A stretch of DNA of 64,000 bases from Aminobacter carboxidus (GTDB lineage Bacteria; Pseudomonadota; Alphaproteobacteria; Rhizobiales; Rhizobiaceae): NCBI RefSeq assembly GCF_014863355.1, contig NZ_JACZEP010000003.1, forward strand, positions 248,001-312,000. The letters run 5' to 3'. A program made the translations under genes and the position numbers. Shown here piece by piece: positions 45,002 through 53,453 of the stretch; position 1 is the stretch's first letter, and the number at the start of each line of letters is the position of its first letter. Below the pieces are notes generated by a model, which searched no databases, had not been told where the DNA came from, and saw only the letters and a list, made by a program, of their open reading frames with translations.

Positions 45002-45958
45002 ATGCTGCGTTATATTGCAACACGGCTGCTGCTGTGGATCCCGTCCGTTCTGCTGGTCATGCTGGCGGTCTATGCCATGGCCTATTTTGGCGCCGGCGAC
45101 CCGATCAAGCTGATCTTCCTGCGCGCGCCCGGCGACGTCGCCTACAATCCCGAAAAGATCGAGGCGATCCGCGATGCCGCCGGCCTCAACCGGCCGTTCC
45201 TCGTCCAGTTCGGCAGCTACATCCTCAACCTGATCCAGGGCAATTTCGGCAATTCGCTGACCTCGGGCCGCTCGGTCTGGGCAATGGTTTCAGCCGCCGC
45301 ACCTGTATCGTTCAAGCTCGGCCTGTGCGCCGTCGTGCTGACCGCCGTCGTTGCCGTTCCGCTCGGCATGATCGCGGCGATGAACCAGAATACCAAGGTC
45401 GACTACGCGATCCTCGGCTCGGCCTTGTTCCTCTGGGCCATTCCGGCCTATGTCGCCGGTCCGTTGCTGATGGTGCTCCTGATCCTCATCCTGCCCGGCG
45501 GCAGTGTTCCCTACGGCTGGGGCGGCATCTTCGATGTGCGTATTCTTTTGCCGCTGCTCGTGCTCTCGTTCCAGCCGATCGCGCTGATCGTGCGCCAGAC
45601 CCGGGCCGCCGTGATCGAGGTGTTGTCGGAGGATTTCGTTCGCACCGCTCGCGCCAAGGGCGTGCCCGAGATGGTGGTGGCCTTCCGGCACATCCTCCGG
45701 CCGGTGCTGACGCCCGTCGTCACCCAGCTCGGCCTGATCATGATCACCATCGTCAATGGCGCCATCTTCGTCGAGCTGGTGTTCGGTCTGCCCGGCCTCG
45801 GCCGATTGACCGTCTCGGCGCTGACCAATTCCGACTATCCCGTCATCCTGGCCATCACGCTGATCGGCTCGTTCCTGGTGATGCTGTCGAACCTTTTGGT
45901 CGACGTGCTCTATCCGCTGCTCGATCCGCGCGCCAACGACACGATGAGGAGCCGCTGA
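45002..45958 (+). CDS. Dipeptide/oligopeptide ABC transporter permease (DppB-like)
   Basis: A 318-residue permease starting MLRYIATRLLLWIPSVLLVM, with the EAA loop FVRTARAKGVPEMVVAFRHI and the C-terminal FVELVFGLPGLGRLTVSALT. GGGAGG lies 9 bases before the ATG at 45002. It is followed after one base by the DppC-like gene. Confidence 0.93.
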   Translation: MLRYIATRLLLWIPSVLLVMLAVYAMAYFGAGDPIKLIFLRAPGDVAYNPEKIEAIRDAAGLNRPFLVQFGSYILNLIQGNFGNSLTSGRSVWAMVSAAAPVSFKLGLCAVVLTAVVAVPLGMIAAMNQNTKVDYAILGSALFLWAIPAYVAGPLLMVLLILILPGGSVPYGWGGIFDVRILLPLLVLSFQPIALIVRQTRAAVIEVLSEDFVRTARAKGVPEMVVAFRHILRPVLTPVVTQLGLIMITIVNGAIFVELVFGLPGLGRLTVSALTNSDYPVILAITLIGSFLVMLSNLLVDVLYPLLDPRANDTMRSR

Positions 45959-45959
45959 C

Positions 45960-46925
45960 ATGACGATCACGCCCGTCAATCTCTCCTCGTCAGTGGCCGA
46001 CGACGAGCCCCCCGTCAGCTTGTGGCGCGATGCCTGGCACCGCCTGGTTCGCAACAAGCTGGCGGTCGCCGGTCTCGCCGTGGTCGTCCTGCTCGCCTTC
46101 GTCGCTGTCTTCGGCCCCTGGTTGACGCCCTACGACTTCCTGACCCAGGACCTGAACGCCCGCAACCAGGCGCCATCGTTGGCCCATCTGTTCGGCACCG
46201 ACGATCTCGGCCGAGACGTCTTCTCTCGTGTCGTTTACGGCACCCGCACGGCCTTCGTCGTGGCCATCGTCGTCACGACGATCGCAGTTGCCATCGGCGT
46301 GACGCTCGGCGCCATGGCCGGTTTCTTCGGCGGATTGTTCGACCGTACGGTCATGTGGTTCACCGACATGACCATGTCGGTGCCCAACTTGTTGCTGGTC
46401 GTGGTCATCAACGCTTCGCTGAAGACGCCGATAACCGCCTGGATGGAAGCGCGCTACCAGGCGACGCTGAACCCTTTCTACCGCGAAACCATCTGGGTCG
46501 ATTTCCTCTTGGTATTCGGCTCGATGGCGCTGATCAGCTGGCCGCCCTATGCCCGCTTGGTGCGCGCCCAGGTGTTGTCGATCCGCGGCCGGCCCTACGT
46601 CACCGCCGCCCGCGCACTTGGCCTGACCAACCGGCTGATCCTGATGCGCTACATCGTGCCCAACGCCATCGGCCCGCTGATCGTCTCGGTCAGCGCTGGG
46701 CTCGGAACGGCGATGGTGCTGGAGAGCGCCTTTTCCTTCCTCGGCGTCGGCGTCAATCCGCCCACGCCAAGCTGGGGCAACATGATCTCCGACGGCCTGC
46801 GCGTCTGGCAGCACTACCCACACCTGCTTGCCGCTCCAGCCGCCGTGCTCGGCCTCGCCACCGTCGCCTTCTCGTTCCTCGGCGATGGCCTCAACGACGC
46901 TCTCAACCCGAGGGGCAGCAAATGA
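45960..46925 (+). CDS. Dipeptide/oligopeptide ABC transporter permease (DppC-like)
   Basis: A 321-residue permease with FGTDDLGRDVFSRVVYGTRT near residue 80, the EAA loop YVTAARALGLTNRLILMRYI and the C-terminal SFLGVGVNPPTPSWGNMISDG. Compared with most DppC proteins it has an extra segment around residues 150-190 (TAWMEARYQATLNPFYRETI) that adds length to a periplasmic loop. It overlaps the ATPase gene by 4 bases. Confidence 0.92.
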   Translation: MTITPVNLSSSVADDEPPVSLWRDAWHRLVRNKLAVAGLAVVVLLAFVAVFGPWLTPYDFLTQDLNARNQAPSLAHLFGTDDLGRDVFSRVVYGTRTAFVVAIVVTTIAVAIGVTLGAMAGFFGGLFDRTVMWFTDMTMSVPNLLLVVVINASLKTPITAWMEARYQATLNPFYRETIWVDFLLVFGSMALISWPPYARLVRAQVLSIRGRPYVTAARALGLTNRLILMRYIVPNAIGPLIVSVSAGLGTAMVLESAFSFLGVGVNPPTPSWGNMISDGLRVWQHYPHLLAAPAAVLGLATVAFSFLGDGLNDALNPRGSK

Positions 46926-47932
46926 CCGCTCCCGAAATCCAGAAGCCGCTGCTCGACGTTCGCGGCCTGACCATCGAGATCGAAACCCGCCGTGGTCCTG
47001 CTGTCATCGTCGACGGTATCAACCTCACCGTTGGCAAAGGCGAGACGGTTGGCGTCGTCGGCGAATCCGGCTGCGGCAAGAGCCTGACCATGCTCTCCCT
47101 GGTGCGGCTGTTGCCCAACAAGATCAAGGTCAAGGGCGGCACCGCCGAGTTCGCCGGCCGCGACCTGTTAAGGATGTCGAAGTCGGAGCTGCGCCAGGTG
47201 CGCGGCGGCAAGATCGGTTTCGTCTTCCAGGATCCAATGACCTCGCTCAACCCGGTGATGCGCATCGGCGACCAGCTCTGCGAGCCGCTGATCTACCATC
47301 GAAGCATGAACAAGGCCGAGGCGCGCACGCGCGCGATCGAATTGCTGAGGCTGGTCGGCATCCCGGGCCCGGAGCAACGTATCACGGCCTATCCGCACGA
47401 ACTGTCGGGCGGCATGCGCCAACGCGTGATGATCGCCATGGGCCTTGCCTGCGACCCGGAACTGTTGATCGCCGACGAACCGACCACCGCGCTCGACGTG
47501 ACCATACAGGCGCAGATCGTCGACCTGGTGAAGGACCTGCGCAAGAAGCTCAACATGTCGGTGGTATGGATCACCCACGACCTCGCACTGATTGCCGGCC
47601 TGGTTGATCGTGTCGCCGTGCTCTATGCCGGAACCGTGGTCGAAGATGCTCCGGTTGGCGAACTCTTCGCCAGGCCGACCCATCCCTACACACGCGGATT
47701 GCTGGCCTCGATCCCGAAGCTGTCGGACGAGCGTGCGAGCCGGCTGTCCTCGATCGGTGGCACCCCGCCCGAGCCGGGACGTCGCCCCAAGGGCTGCCCG
47801 TTCGCGCCACGCTGCGCGCTGGCCGAAGCTGTGTGCCACGAACGTGTGCCGGCGCTTGAACCGGTTGTCGGCAGCAATGGCCACCGCGTCGCCTGCTTCG
47901 TCGCCCAGCGCCAGATGATGGAGGCCGCGTGA
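46922..47932 (+). CDS. Dipeptide/oligopeptide ABC transporter ATP-binding protein (DppD-like)
   Basis: A 336-residue ATPase: Walker [11 protein letters not shown], signature [15 protein letters not shown], Walker [15 protein letters not shown], and a C-terminal cysteine motif ([14 protein letters not shown]). The ATG at 46922 overlaps the DppC stop; the open frame further upstream is a shadow of the permease gene. It pairs with the next ATPase. Confidence 0.93.
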   Translation: MTAPEIQKPLLDVRGLTIEIETRRGPAVIVDGINLTVGKGETVGVVGESGCGKSLTMLSLVRLLPNKIKVKGGTAEFAGRDLLRMSKSELRQVRGGKIGFVFQDPMTSLNPVMRIGDQLCEPLIYHRSMNKAEARTRAIELLRLVGIPGPEQRITAYPHELSGGMRQRVMIAMGLACDPELLIADEPTTALDVTIQAQIVDLVKDLRKKLNMSVVWITHDLALIAGLVDRVAVLYAGTVVEDAPVGELFARPTHPYTRGLLASIPKLSDERASRLSSIGGTPPEPGRRPKGCPFAPRCALAEAVCHERVPALEPVVGSNGHRVACFVAQRQMMEAA

Positions 47933-48924
47933 TGGCTGCCGAACCGCTGATCAAGGTCGAGAACCTCGTCAAGCATTTCGTCGTCCGCCTCGGCGCGTTT
48001 GGCGAACGCGGGGCGACCGTCTATGCAGTCGACGACGTCAACTTCGACATCTTCGCCGGCGAGACGCTGTCGCTGGTCGGCGAATCCGGCTGCGGCAAGT
48101 CGACCACCGGTTTCACCTTGCTCAACCTGCAGAAGGCAACCTCGGGCAAGGTCATCTTCCAGGGTGAGAATATCGTATCGCTCGACGAGAAGCGCATGCG
48201 TCCCTATCGCCGCGAGCTGCAGATCGTCTTCCAGGATCCCTATTCGACGCTCAACCCGCGCATGACAATCGGCGAAGTCGTCGGCGAGCCGATCCTGTTT
48301 CACAAACTCGCCACCAAGGCCGAGTTGCCGGAGCGGGTGTCGCGCCTGCTTGGAGATGTCGGCCTGCCCGCGCGTTTTGCCCAGCGCTACCCGCACGAAC
48401 TGTCGGGCGGCCAGCGCCAGCGCGTCGCCATTGCCCGGGCGCTCGCCTGCCAGCCGAAATTCATCGTCTGCGACGAGGCGATCTCGGCGCTCGACGTGTC
48501 GGTGCAGGCGCAGATCATCAACCTGCTGCTCGATCTGCAGGAAAAATACGGCCTGACCTATCTCTTCATCGCCCACGACCTCGCCGTCGTGCGTCATATC
48601 AGCGACCGGGTCGGGGTGATGTATCTCGGCCGTCTTGCGGAACTCGCGACACGCGAACAGCTGTTTTCCAACCCACTGCATCCCTACACCAAGGCGCTGC
48701 TTTCCGCCGTGCCGGAAGCGGACCCGGAACTGGAGAAGACGCGGCAGCGGCAGATCCTCGTCGGCGACGTGCCGAGCCCGCTTTCGCCGCCGGCCGGCTG
48801 TCGTTTCCACACGCGCTGCCCCATCGCCATGGACAAGTGCAGGGCCGTCGTGCCCGAGTGGCGCGAGGTGGTCACCGGCCACCACGTTGCCTGCCATGCC
48901 GTCGACATGGGAACCGCAGGATGA
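47932..48924 (+). CDS. Dipeptide/oligopeptide ABC transporter ATP-binding protein (DppF-like)
   Basis: A 330-residue ATPase: Walker [11 protein letters not shown], signature LSGGQRQRVAIARAL, Walker B FIVCDEAISALDVS, C-terminal cysteine motif (CRFHTRCPIAMDKC). The ATG at 47932 shares one base with the stop of the DppD-like gene; a GTG three bases earlier is an alternative. Its stop overlaps the kinase start by 4 bases, tying transport to catabolism. Confidence 0.92.
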   Translation: MAAEPLIKVENLVKHFVVRLGAFGERGATVYAVDDVNFDIFAGETLSLVGESGCGKSTTGFTLLNLQKATSGKVIFQGENIVSLDEKRMRPYRRELQIVFQDPYSTLNPRMTIGEVVGEPILFHKLATKAELPERVSRLLGDVGLPARFAQRYPHELSGGQRQRVAIARALACQPKFIVCDEAISALDVSVQAQIINLLLDLQEKYGLTYLFIAHDLAVVRHISDRVGVMYLGRLAELATREQLFSNPLHPYTKALLSAVPEADPELEKTRQRQILVGDVPSPLSPPAGCRFHTRCPIAMDKCRAVVPEWREVVTGHHVACHAVDMGTAG

Positions 48925-50003
48925 CGCTGATGCTCGCCATCGTCGCCGACGACCTGACCGGAGCGCTCGATACCTCGGCGCCCTTTGTCGCATCGGGACT
49001 GAAGGTGGCGGTGGCGATGACACCCGACGCGACCGGCAAGGCGCTGGCGAGCGAACCCGACGTCTTTGCCGTGAGCACGGCTTCGCGAGCGCTGTCGGCG
49101 GAGGTCGCCTCAGCCCGGATACGCGACGTGGCGAGCCGATTGATGCCGCATGCCCCTGGCATCGTCATGAAGAAGATCGACTCCCGGCTGAAAGGCAATG
49201 TCGGCGCCGAGGCCGATGCGCTGGCCGAGGCCTCGGGCCGCGAGGCTCTGGTGGTGGCACCTGCCGTTCCGGACCAGGGCCGTACCACACGCGACGGTGC
49301 GGTCGTCGGTCGCGGTGTCGATATGCCTTTGCCTATCTTGCCGATATTTTCTGGAATTGCCAGGCGCGTCTCCGTCCGCAACTCTGACACCGACGCCGAT
49401 CTCGATCAGGTCGTCGCTGGCACCGACTGGAGCAACAGCGTTGCGGTCGGGGCACGGGGGCTGGGCCTGGCATTCGCCCGTCGTCTGCGGGCCAACGACA
49501 ATTCGAAGCCTGCCGTCTCATTTGAAAGCGGCGGGAACGTGTTGTTCGCCTTCGGCTCGCGCGATCCCATCACAGACCAGCAGGTTGCCCGATTGCTGGA
49601 GGATTGTCGCCACGTCCAGATCATCGACGCCCCAAACGGCCGCTTCGCCTTGCCCGCCGACTGCACCTTGCCGACGGTGGTGCGCTGTATCGGAGAGATG
49701 ATCGAGCAGCCGGCACGCATCGCTGCGCGCTTCGCCGAAGCCGTCGCCGATGCCGTTTACCTGATGCGCCCCTCGACGCTGGTCATGGGCGGCGGCGATA
49801 CCGCATTGGCCATACTTGGCGCGCTTGGCGCCGACGTGTTATTTCCGCAGGGCGAGGTTGCGCCGGGCCTGCCCTGGTTCACCATTGCGACACACCATGG
49901 CGAGGGGCTGCGCTGTGTCGTAAAATCCGGCGGATTCGGGACGGTCGCGGTTCTCTCCGATCTCTTGCGGCCACCGAGCGGGGAACAGGCGGAACACACA
50001 TGA
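48921..50003 (+). CDS. Four-carbon acid sugar kinase family protein (DUF1537)
   Basis: A 360-residue kinase of the DUF1537 family. The N-terminal half opens with IVADDLTGALDTSAPF and has KKIDSRLKGNVGAEADAL; the nucleotide-binding C-terminal half has LVMGGGDTALAILGALGA and PQGEVAPGLPWF. Known members phosphorylate D-threonate, D-erythronate or related acids at O-4. At 360 residues it is shorter than the usual 400 or more. It is coupled by ATGA overlaps to the importer ATPase and the GntR gene. With the PdxA homologue it would send the acid sugar to dihydroxyacetone phosphate. Confidence 0.88.
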   Translation: MTLMLAIVADDLTGALDTSAPFVASGLKVAVAMTPDATGKALASEPDVFAVSTASRALSAEVASARIRDVASRLMPHAPGIVMKKIDSRLKGNVGAEADALAEASGREALVVAPAVPDQGRTTRDGAVVGRGVDMPLPILPIFSGIARRVSVRNSDTDADLDQVVAGTDWSNSVAVGARGLGLAFARRLRANDNSKPAVSFESGGNVLFAFGSRDPITDQQVARLLEDCRHVQIIDAPNGRFALPADCTLPTVVRCIGEMIEQPARIAARFAEAVADAVYLMRPSTLVMGGGDTALAILGALGADVLFPQGEVAPGLPWFTIATHHGEGLRCVVKSGGFGTVAVLSDLLRPPSGEQAEHT

Positions 50004-50785
50004 CGACCGAACTGCAGCAGGACGGAACAGAGCCTGATACCACCGACACCGGCGAAAAATCGGGCAACGGCAGCAAGGGTGTTTCCAAGGCGCCCAAGCT
50101 GGTCGACAAGGTGTTCGACCAGTTGCAGGAGCGCATCGTCTCAGGCGAGTTCCCCTCGGGGTCCAAGCTGCCGGGTGAACACGACCTGGCGACGCTGCTC
50201 GGCGTCTCCCGACCCGTGGTGCGCGATGCGCTGGGCCGCCTGCGCGAGGTCGGCCTAGTCTATTCCCGCCAGGGTTCGGGCACCTATGTCCGTGTCTTCG
50301 ACACCCAGAAGACCAGCCTCGGCTTCTCCCCGGTCAAGACCATTGCCGATATCCAGCGCTGCTACGAGTTCCGCCTGACAATCGAGCCGGAGGCTGCCTA
50401 TTTCGCCGCACTTCGCCACGACGCCGCCGCGATGCAGAAGATGCGCGCCGCGCTGTCGGAACTGCGCGACGCGACGCGCGACCAGACCCACCGCTCCGAT
50501 GTCGACTTCCTGTTTCACCGCTCGGTGGCGGAGGCAGCCAACAATCACTACTACACCGCCTGCCTCGATGCGCTGCGCCAGCACATCGCCGTTGGCATGA
50601 ACCTGCACGGCCTGTCGCTGATGGGCCCGCTGACCAAGCTCGAACAGGTCTATGACGAGCATCGCGGCATCTGCGATGCGATTGCTGCTGGCGAGGCGGA
50701 GTTGGCGCGCGACCGCATGCGCGAGCACCTCGAGGGCTCGCGCAACCGCCTGTTCGAAAACAAGGTGCTCGACCTCTCGCGCTGA
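50000..50785 (+). CDS. GntR family regulator, FCD type
   Basis: A 261-residue regulator. A polar, low-complexity stretch of about 35 residues precedes the winged helix (IVSGEFPSGSKLPGEHDLAT, SRPVVRDALGRLREVGLVYS); the FCD domain has ligand/metal residues in VDFLFHRSVAEA and YDEHRGICDAI. The ATG at 50000 overlaps the kinase stop. As the last gene of the importer operon it probably controls this operon and the divergent PdxA operon through the region 42887-43269. Confidence 0.9.
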   Translation: MTTELQQDGTEPDTTDTGEKSGNGSKGVSKAPKLVDKVFDQLQERIVSGEFPSGSKLPGEHDLATLLGVSRPVVRDALGRLREVGLVYSRQGSGTYVRVFDTQKTSLGFSPVKTIADIQRCYEFRLTIEPEAAYFAALRHDAAAMQKMRAALSELRDATRDQTHRSDVDFLFHRSVAEAANNHYYTACLDALRQHIAVGMNLHGLSLMGPLTKLEQVYDEHRGICDAIAAGEAELARDRMREHLEGSRNRLFENKVLDLSR

Positions 50786-50836
50786 CCTCTGGTCGGCTGA
50801 ACTTCAGCCGCGCTGGCGGCACGACTGCAAAGAACG

Positions 50837-51186
50837 ATGACAACGACGATTATCACGGTCGGCGGCCGCATGGCTGCCGAGGGCCTTGCCATGCTTGACC
50901 CCACTGCCTTCTCCGGCGAAGCGGCCTTCACCCGCCAGACCGCCAGACCGCCAGACCGCCAGACCGCCAGACCGCCAGACCGCCAGACCGCCAGACCGCC
51001 TGGCTCGCCGACGCCTGCCGCATCAACCCGCCGCGTCCCGGCGTCGAGCGTGTCCGTCTGCCTGGCGAAAGTGCTGCTGGGCGCAAGCACAAAGCGCTCG
51101 CCGACGGTGTGAGGCTGCATCAGGGCGTGTTCGAAAAACTGCTGGCCCAAGCCGCTCAGCTCGGCGTCGAGGCCGGGCCGGCTTAG
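50837..51186 (+). pseudogene. C-terminal remnant of an Ldh2-family (malate/L-lactate/ureidoglycolate) dehydrogenase, frameshifted
   Basis: The upstream part in one frame reads LAMLDPTAFSGEAAF and the part after 51000 in another frame reads WLADACRINPPRPGVERV followed by RLPGE and an end LLAQAAQLGVEAGPA; joined, these match the C-terminal end of Ldh2-type NAD(P) oxidoreductases. About 90 of roughly 340 residues remain and the N-terminal part is missing, since the GntR gene ends at 50785. The two frames are split by an 8-bp tandem repeat. Identification is from memory of the family tail. Confidence 0.55.
50932..51000. repeat. 8-bp tandem repeat, about 8.6 copies
   Basis: The unit CCGCCAGA is repeated eight times without a mismatch from 50932 to 50995, then CCGCC follows. 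Because 8 is not a multiple of 3, each gain or loss of a unit changes the frame; removal of one unit or gain of two would rejoin the two frames of the Ldh2 remnant. It is a likely slipped-strand site. Confidence 0.95.
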
Positions 51187-51294
51187 GGGCTGAACCCGAA
51201 GGTTTCGCGGAGCTGTTATGCCGGTATGAATGGGCGCGCCATTGGCGTCGCGTCCCCAATTCGTGGCCGAGCACAAGTTGGCGCTGGCGCAGCC

Positions 51295-52098
51295 TTACGC
51301 CAACAGTGCCCATGCGAACTGGGCCGAAACCGCAAGCAGGAAGACGCCGAAGGACAGCTCGAGCGTGCGTTTTGAAGCGGCGTGGGCCATGCGTGCGCCG
51401 AGCGGGGCGGTGAGCAGCGAGATCGGCATGATGAGCGCCACGGCCAGCATGTTGACATAGCCGAGCGAGTAAGCCGGCAGGTCGGTCTTGTGCCAGCCGG
51501 CGATGATCAGGCCGATGACGGCGGGAATGGAGATCAGCACGCCGACGCCCGATGACGTCGCCACCGCGCGCTTGATCGGCTGGTTGTACAGCATCATGAA
51601 GGTGTTGTTCATGATGCCGCCGCCGATGCCCATCAGCGTCGAGAAGAAGCCTATCAGCAGGCCGTAGAGCGAACGCACCGGCTGGCCGGGCAGGTCCTGG
51701 GCGACGACCCAGCCGGGCCTGTTGATGAGCATCTTGATGCCGACAACCATTGCGATGGCAGTGAAGATCCACTTCAGGCTGGCGCCCGAAATGACCGCGG
51801 CAACCGCCGAGGCGAGGATCGCGCCGACCGGCAGCACGATCGCCCAGCTCTTGAGCAGCGGCATGTCGACGGCGCCATGCTTGCGGTGGGCCATGAAGGA
51901 GCGGATCGAGGTGGGCACGACGATGCCGAGCGATGTCGCGACCGCGAGATGCATGCGGATGGCCTCGTCGACGTCGAGCAGCGCAAGCGCCTGGACCATG
52001 ACCGGGACGAGGATAGCGCCGCCGCCGATGCCGAACAGACCGGCCAGGAGGCCGGCGATGGCGCCGGAGAGGACAAGGGCAAGTGCAAGGGTCAACAT
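51295..52098 (-). CDS. TauE/SafE family membrane protein (sulfite/sulfoacetate exporter-like)
   Basis: A 267-residue membrane protein with two repeats of the TauE/SafE signature: LLAGLFGIGGGAILVPVM near residue 20 and FFSTLMGIGGGIMNN near residue 150, and about eight membrane spans. Family members export small sulfonates or sulfite, or other organic anions. It lies 102 bases after the orphan sugar-binding protein on the same strand, with a hairpin between. Its substrate and link to neighbours are unknown. Confidence 0.88.
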   Translation of the reverse strand: MLTLALALVLSGAIAGLLAGLFGIGGGAILVPVMVQALALLDVDEAIRMHLAVATSLGIVVPTSIRSFMAHRKHGAVDMPLLKSWAIVLPVGAILASAVAAVISGASLKWIFTAIAMVVGIKMLINRPGWVVAQDLPGQPVRSLYGLLIGFFSTLMGIGGGIMNNTFMMLYNQPIKRAVATSSGVGVLISIPAVIGLIIAGWHKTDLPAYSLGYVNMLAVALIMPISLLTAPLGARMAHAASKRTLELSFGVFLLAVSAQFAWALLA

Positions 52099-52128
52099 CG
52101 CTGGGTTCTCTGGAAGTGGTAAAGACGA

Positions 52129-52155
52129 GGGGAACCCGGACTGGCCGGATTCCCC
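52129..52155 (-). terminator. Hairpin between the binding protein and TauE-like genes
   Basis: GGGGAACCCGG (52129-52139) pairs with CCGGATTCCCC (52145-52155) with one mismatch. On the minus strand it lies 46 bases past the binding protein stop and is followed by TCGTCTTT; on the plus strand by TTT. A terminator is likely but read-through to the TauE-like gene is possible. Confidence 0.5.
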
Positions 52156-52200
52156 TTTGCTGAAGTGCCTGTCTGAAGTGCCTTTCGAGCGACTTGGCGC

Positions 52201-53145
52201 TTATGGCTGGTAGTCGGCCGGAGCGATGATCTTGGAGAAGTCGTAGTCGGCGACCTTCTCCTTGGTGACCAGCAGGGCCGGGGCCTCGATGCGGCCAAGC
52301 ACCTTGCCGCCCTCGATGGCGGCGATCGCCTCACGGGCGGCATCGCGACCCATGGCCACCGCCGGCTGCAGCGACGCGCAGGTCAGCTTGCCGTTTTCCA
52401 GGGCCGCGCGCGCGTCGTCGTTGAGGTTGGAGGTCGAGACCTTGATCTTGTCGACAGTCGCACCGAGCTGGTTGATCGACTCGACAGCCATGGTGTCGGC
52501 AGCGGTGAAGATGCCATGCATGTCGGGGTGGGCCTTGACCCATTCGACTGCGGCAACGCCCGCATCCTTGGTGCCGCCGGCCTTTTCGGCGACGATCTTG
52601 ATGTCGGGGAAGTCGGCTTCCATGGTGTTCTTGAAGCCGGTGACGCGCAGCTTGGCCCAGATCTCGTCAGGGCCGGCAAACAGGCCGACCTCACCCTTGC
52701 CGCCGATGGCGCGGCCAAGGCAGATGCCCTGCAGGCGGCCCATGCCGATGTTGTCGGCGCCAACGAATGACGTCAGGCGGTCGGACTTCGGCGGCACCGA
52801 CAGTGCGATAACCGGAATGCCCTTGTCGATGGCTTCTTCGACGGCGGGGCCGACGGCGGCGGCATCGGCCGCGCCGATGATGATGGCGTCCACCTTCTTG
52901 TCGATATAGCTGCGGATCTGTTCGATCTGGAGCTCAGCCTTGTCCTTGGCGTCGCCCTTCAGCACCGTGTAGCCTTTTTCCTTGCCGGCGGTCTCGACGC
53001 CGTAAAGGCCGGCCTTCCAGAACGGCGAGGCGAAGTAGGGAACCGTGACGCCGATCGTCTTTCCGGCAGCCAAAGCCGGGGCGGACAACATACTCGTTGC
53101 CGCCATAGCCAGAGCCAAAGTCAAATACCGTGCATTCTTGCCCAT
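52201..53145 (-). CDS. Sugar-type ABC transporter substrate-binding protein, orphan
   Basis: A 314-residue RbsB-like (Peripla_BP_4) protein with a signal peptide ending ALA, followed by GKTIGVTVPYFASPFWKAGL and the pocket strands VDAIIIGAADAAAVGPAVEEAI and GIFTAADTMAVESI. The start with GGAGGAG upstream gives MGKNARYLTLALAM. No permease or ATPase gene is next to it, so it must serve a transporter elsewhere or act in sensing. Its promoter has the same TATGCA repeats as the catabolic genes to the right. Confidence 0.87.
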   Translation of the reverse strand: MGKNARYLTLALAMAATSMLSAPALAAGKTIGVTVPYFASPFWKAGLYGVETAGKEKGYTVLKGDAKDKAELQIEQIRSYIDKKVDAIIIGAADAAAVGPAVEEAIDKGIPVIALSVPPKSDRLTSFVGADNIGMGRLQGICLGRAIGGKGEVGLFAGPDEIWAKLRVTGFKNTMEADFPDIKIVAEKAGGTKDAGVAAVEWVKAHPDMHGIFTAADTMAVESINQLGATVDKIKVSTSNLNDDARAALENGKLTCASLQPAVAMGRDAAREAIAAIEGGKVLGRIEAPALLVTKEKVADYDFSKIIAPADYQP

Positions 53146-53453
53146 GATTTCTCCTCCAGAATTCGGGTCTTGAATATCGCCGTTGCGCACCCTCGATGTG
53201 CCGGCGGCTACAGGTGCTGTGTAGTATGCAATACGATTACTATGTATGCACAACTAAGATTAAGAATGCAAATGATTTGATATGCACATTTGCGTTGATG
53301 CCTTGCGACATGCCTAAGGGTGCGCGAAAGCGCGTCGCGCAAGGGCGAGGAATTGGAAATGCGGGTGGGTCCGTGCTTCAGGCGCGGACGTGCGGACGCG
53401 ATCCGGCCACTGACCGGGTGCGGATCATTCGCCAGGTCGAGAGGGGCGTCTTG
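53146..53453. other. 308-bp intergenic region with repeated operator-like sites
   Basis: No gene is seen. The left 140 bases hold the promoter of the orphan binding protein and at least three TATGCA-centred sites (53225-53286). The right part is GC-rich and follows the 3' end of the GntR gene; small stems such as GTCCG/CGGAC near 53370 are visible but no clear terminator. Confidence 0.6.
53225..53286. promoter_or_regulatory. Array of TATGCA-centred sites, candidate GntR operators
   Basis: TATGCA at 53225-53230 and 53245-53250, AATGCA at 53265-53270 and TATGCA at 53281-53286; the first three are 20 bp apart. The flanks (GTATGCAATAC, TGTATGCACA) resemble the motif TGTGTATGCAAATA found before the VOC and FAH genes. 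They lie 80-141 bp upstream of the binding protein start. Confidence 0.6.

Noticed and set aside
47686-49023. A 445-codon minus-strand frame over the DppD/DppF-like genes
   Set aside because: It is the shadow of two ATPase genes with all motifs intact on the plus strand.
50932-51000. The short tandem repeat as a CRISPR array
   Set aside because: Units are 8 bp and contiguous without spacers.
50650-51276. Minus-strand frame with a repeated GLAVWRSG peptide
   Set aside because: The peptide repeat is only the translation of the 8-bp DNA repeat; the rest overlaps the GntR gene and has no recognisable homology.
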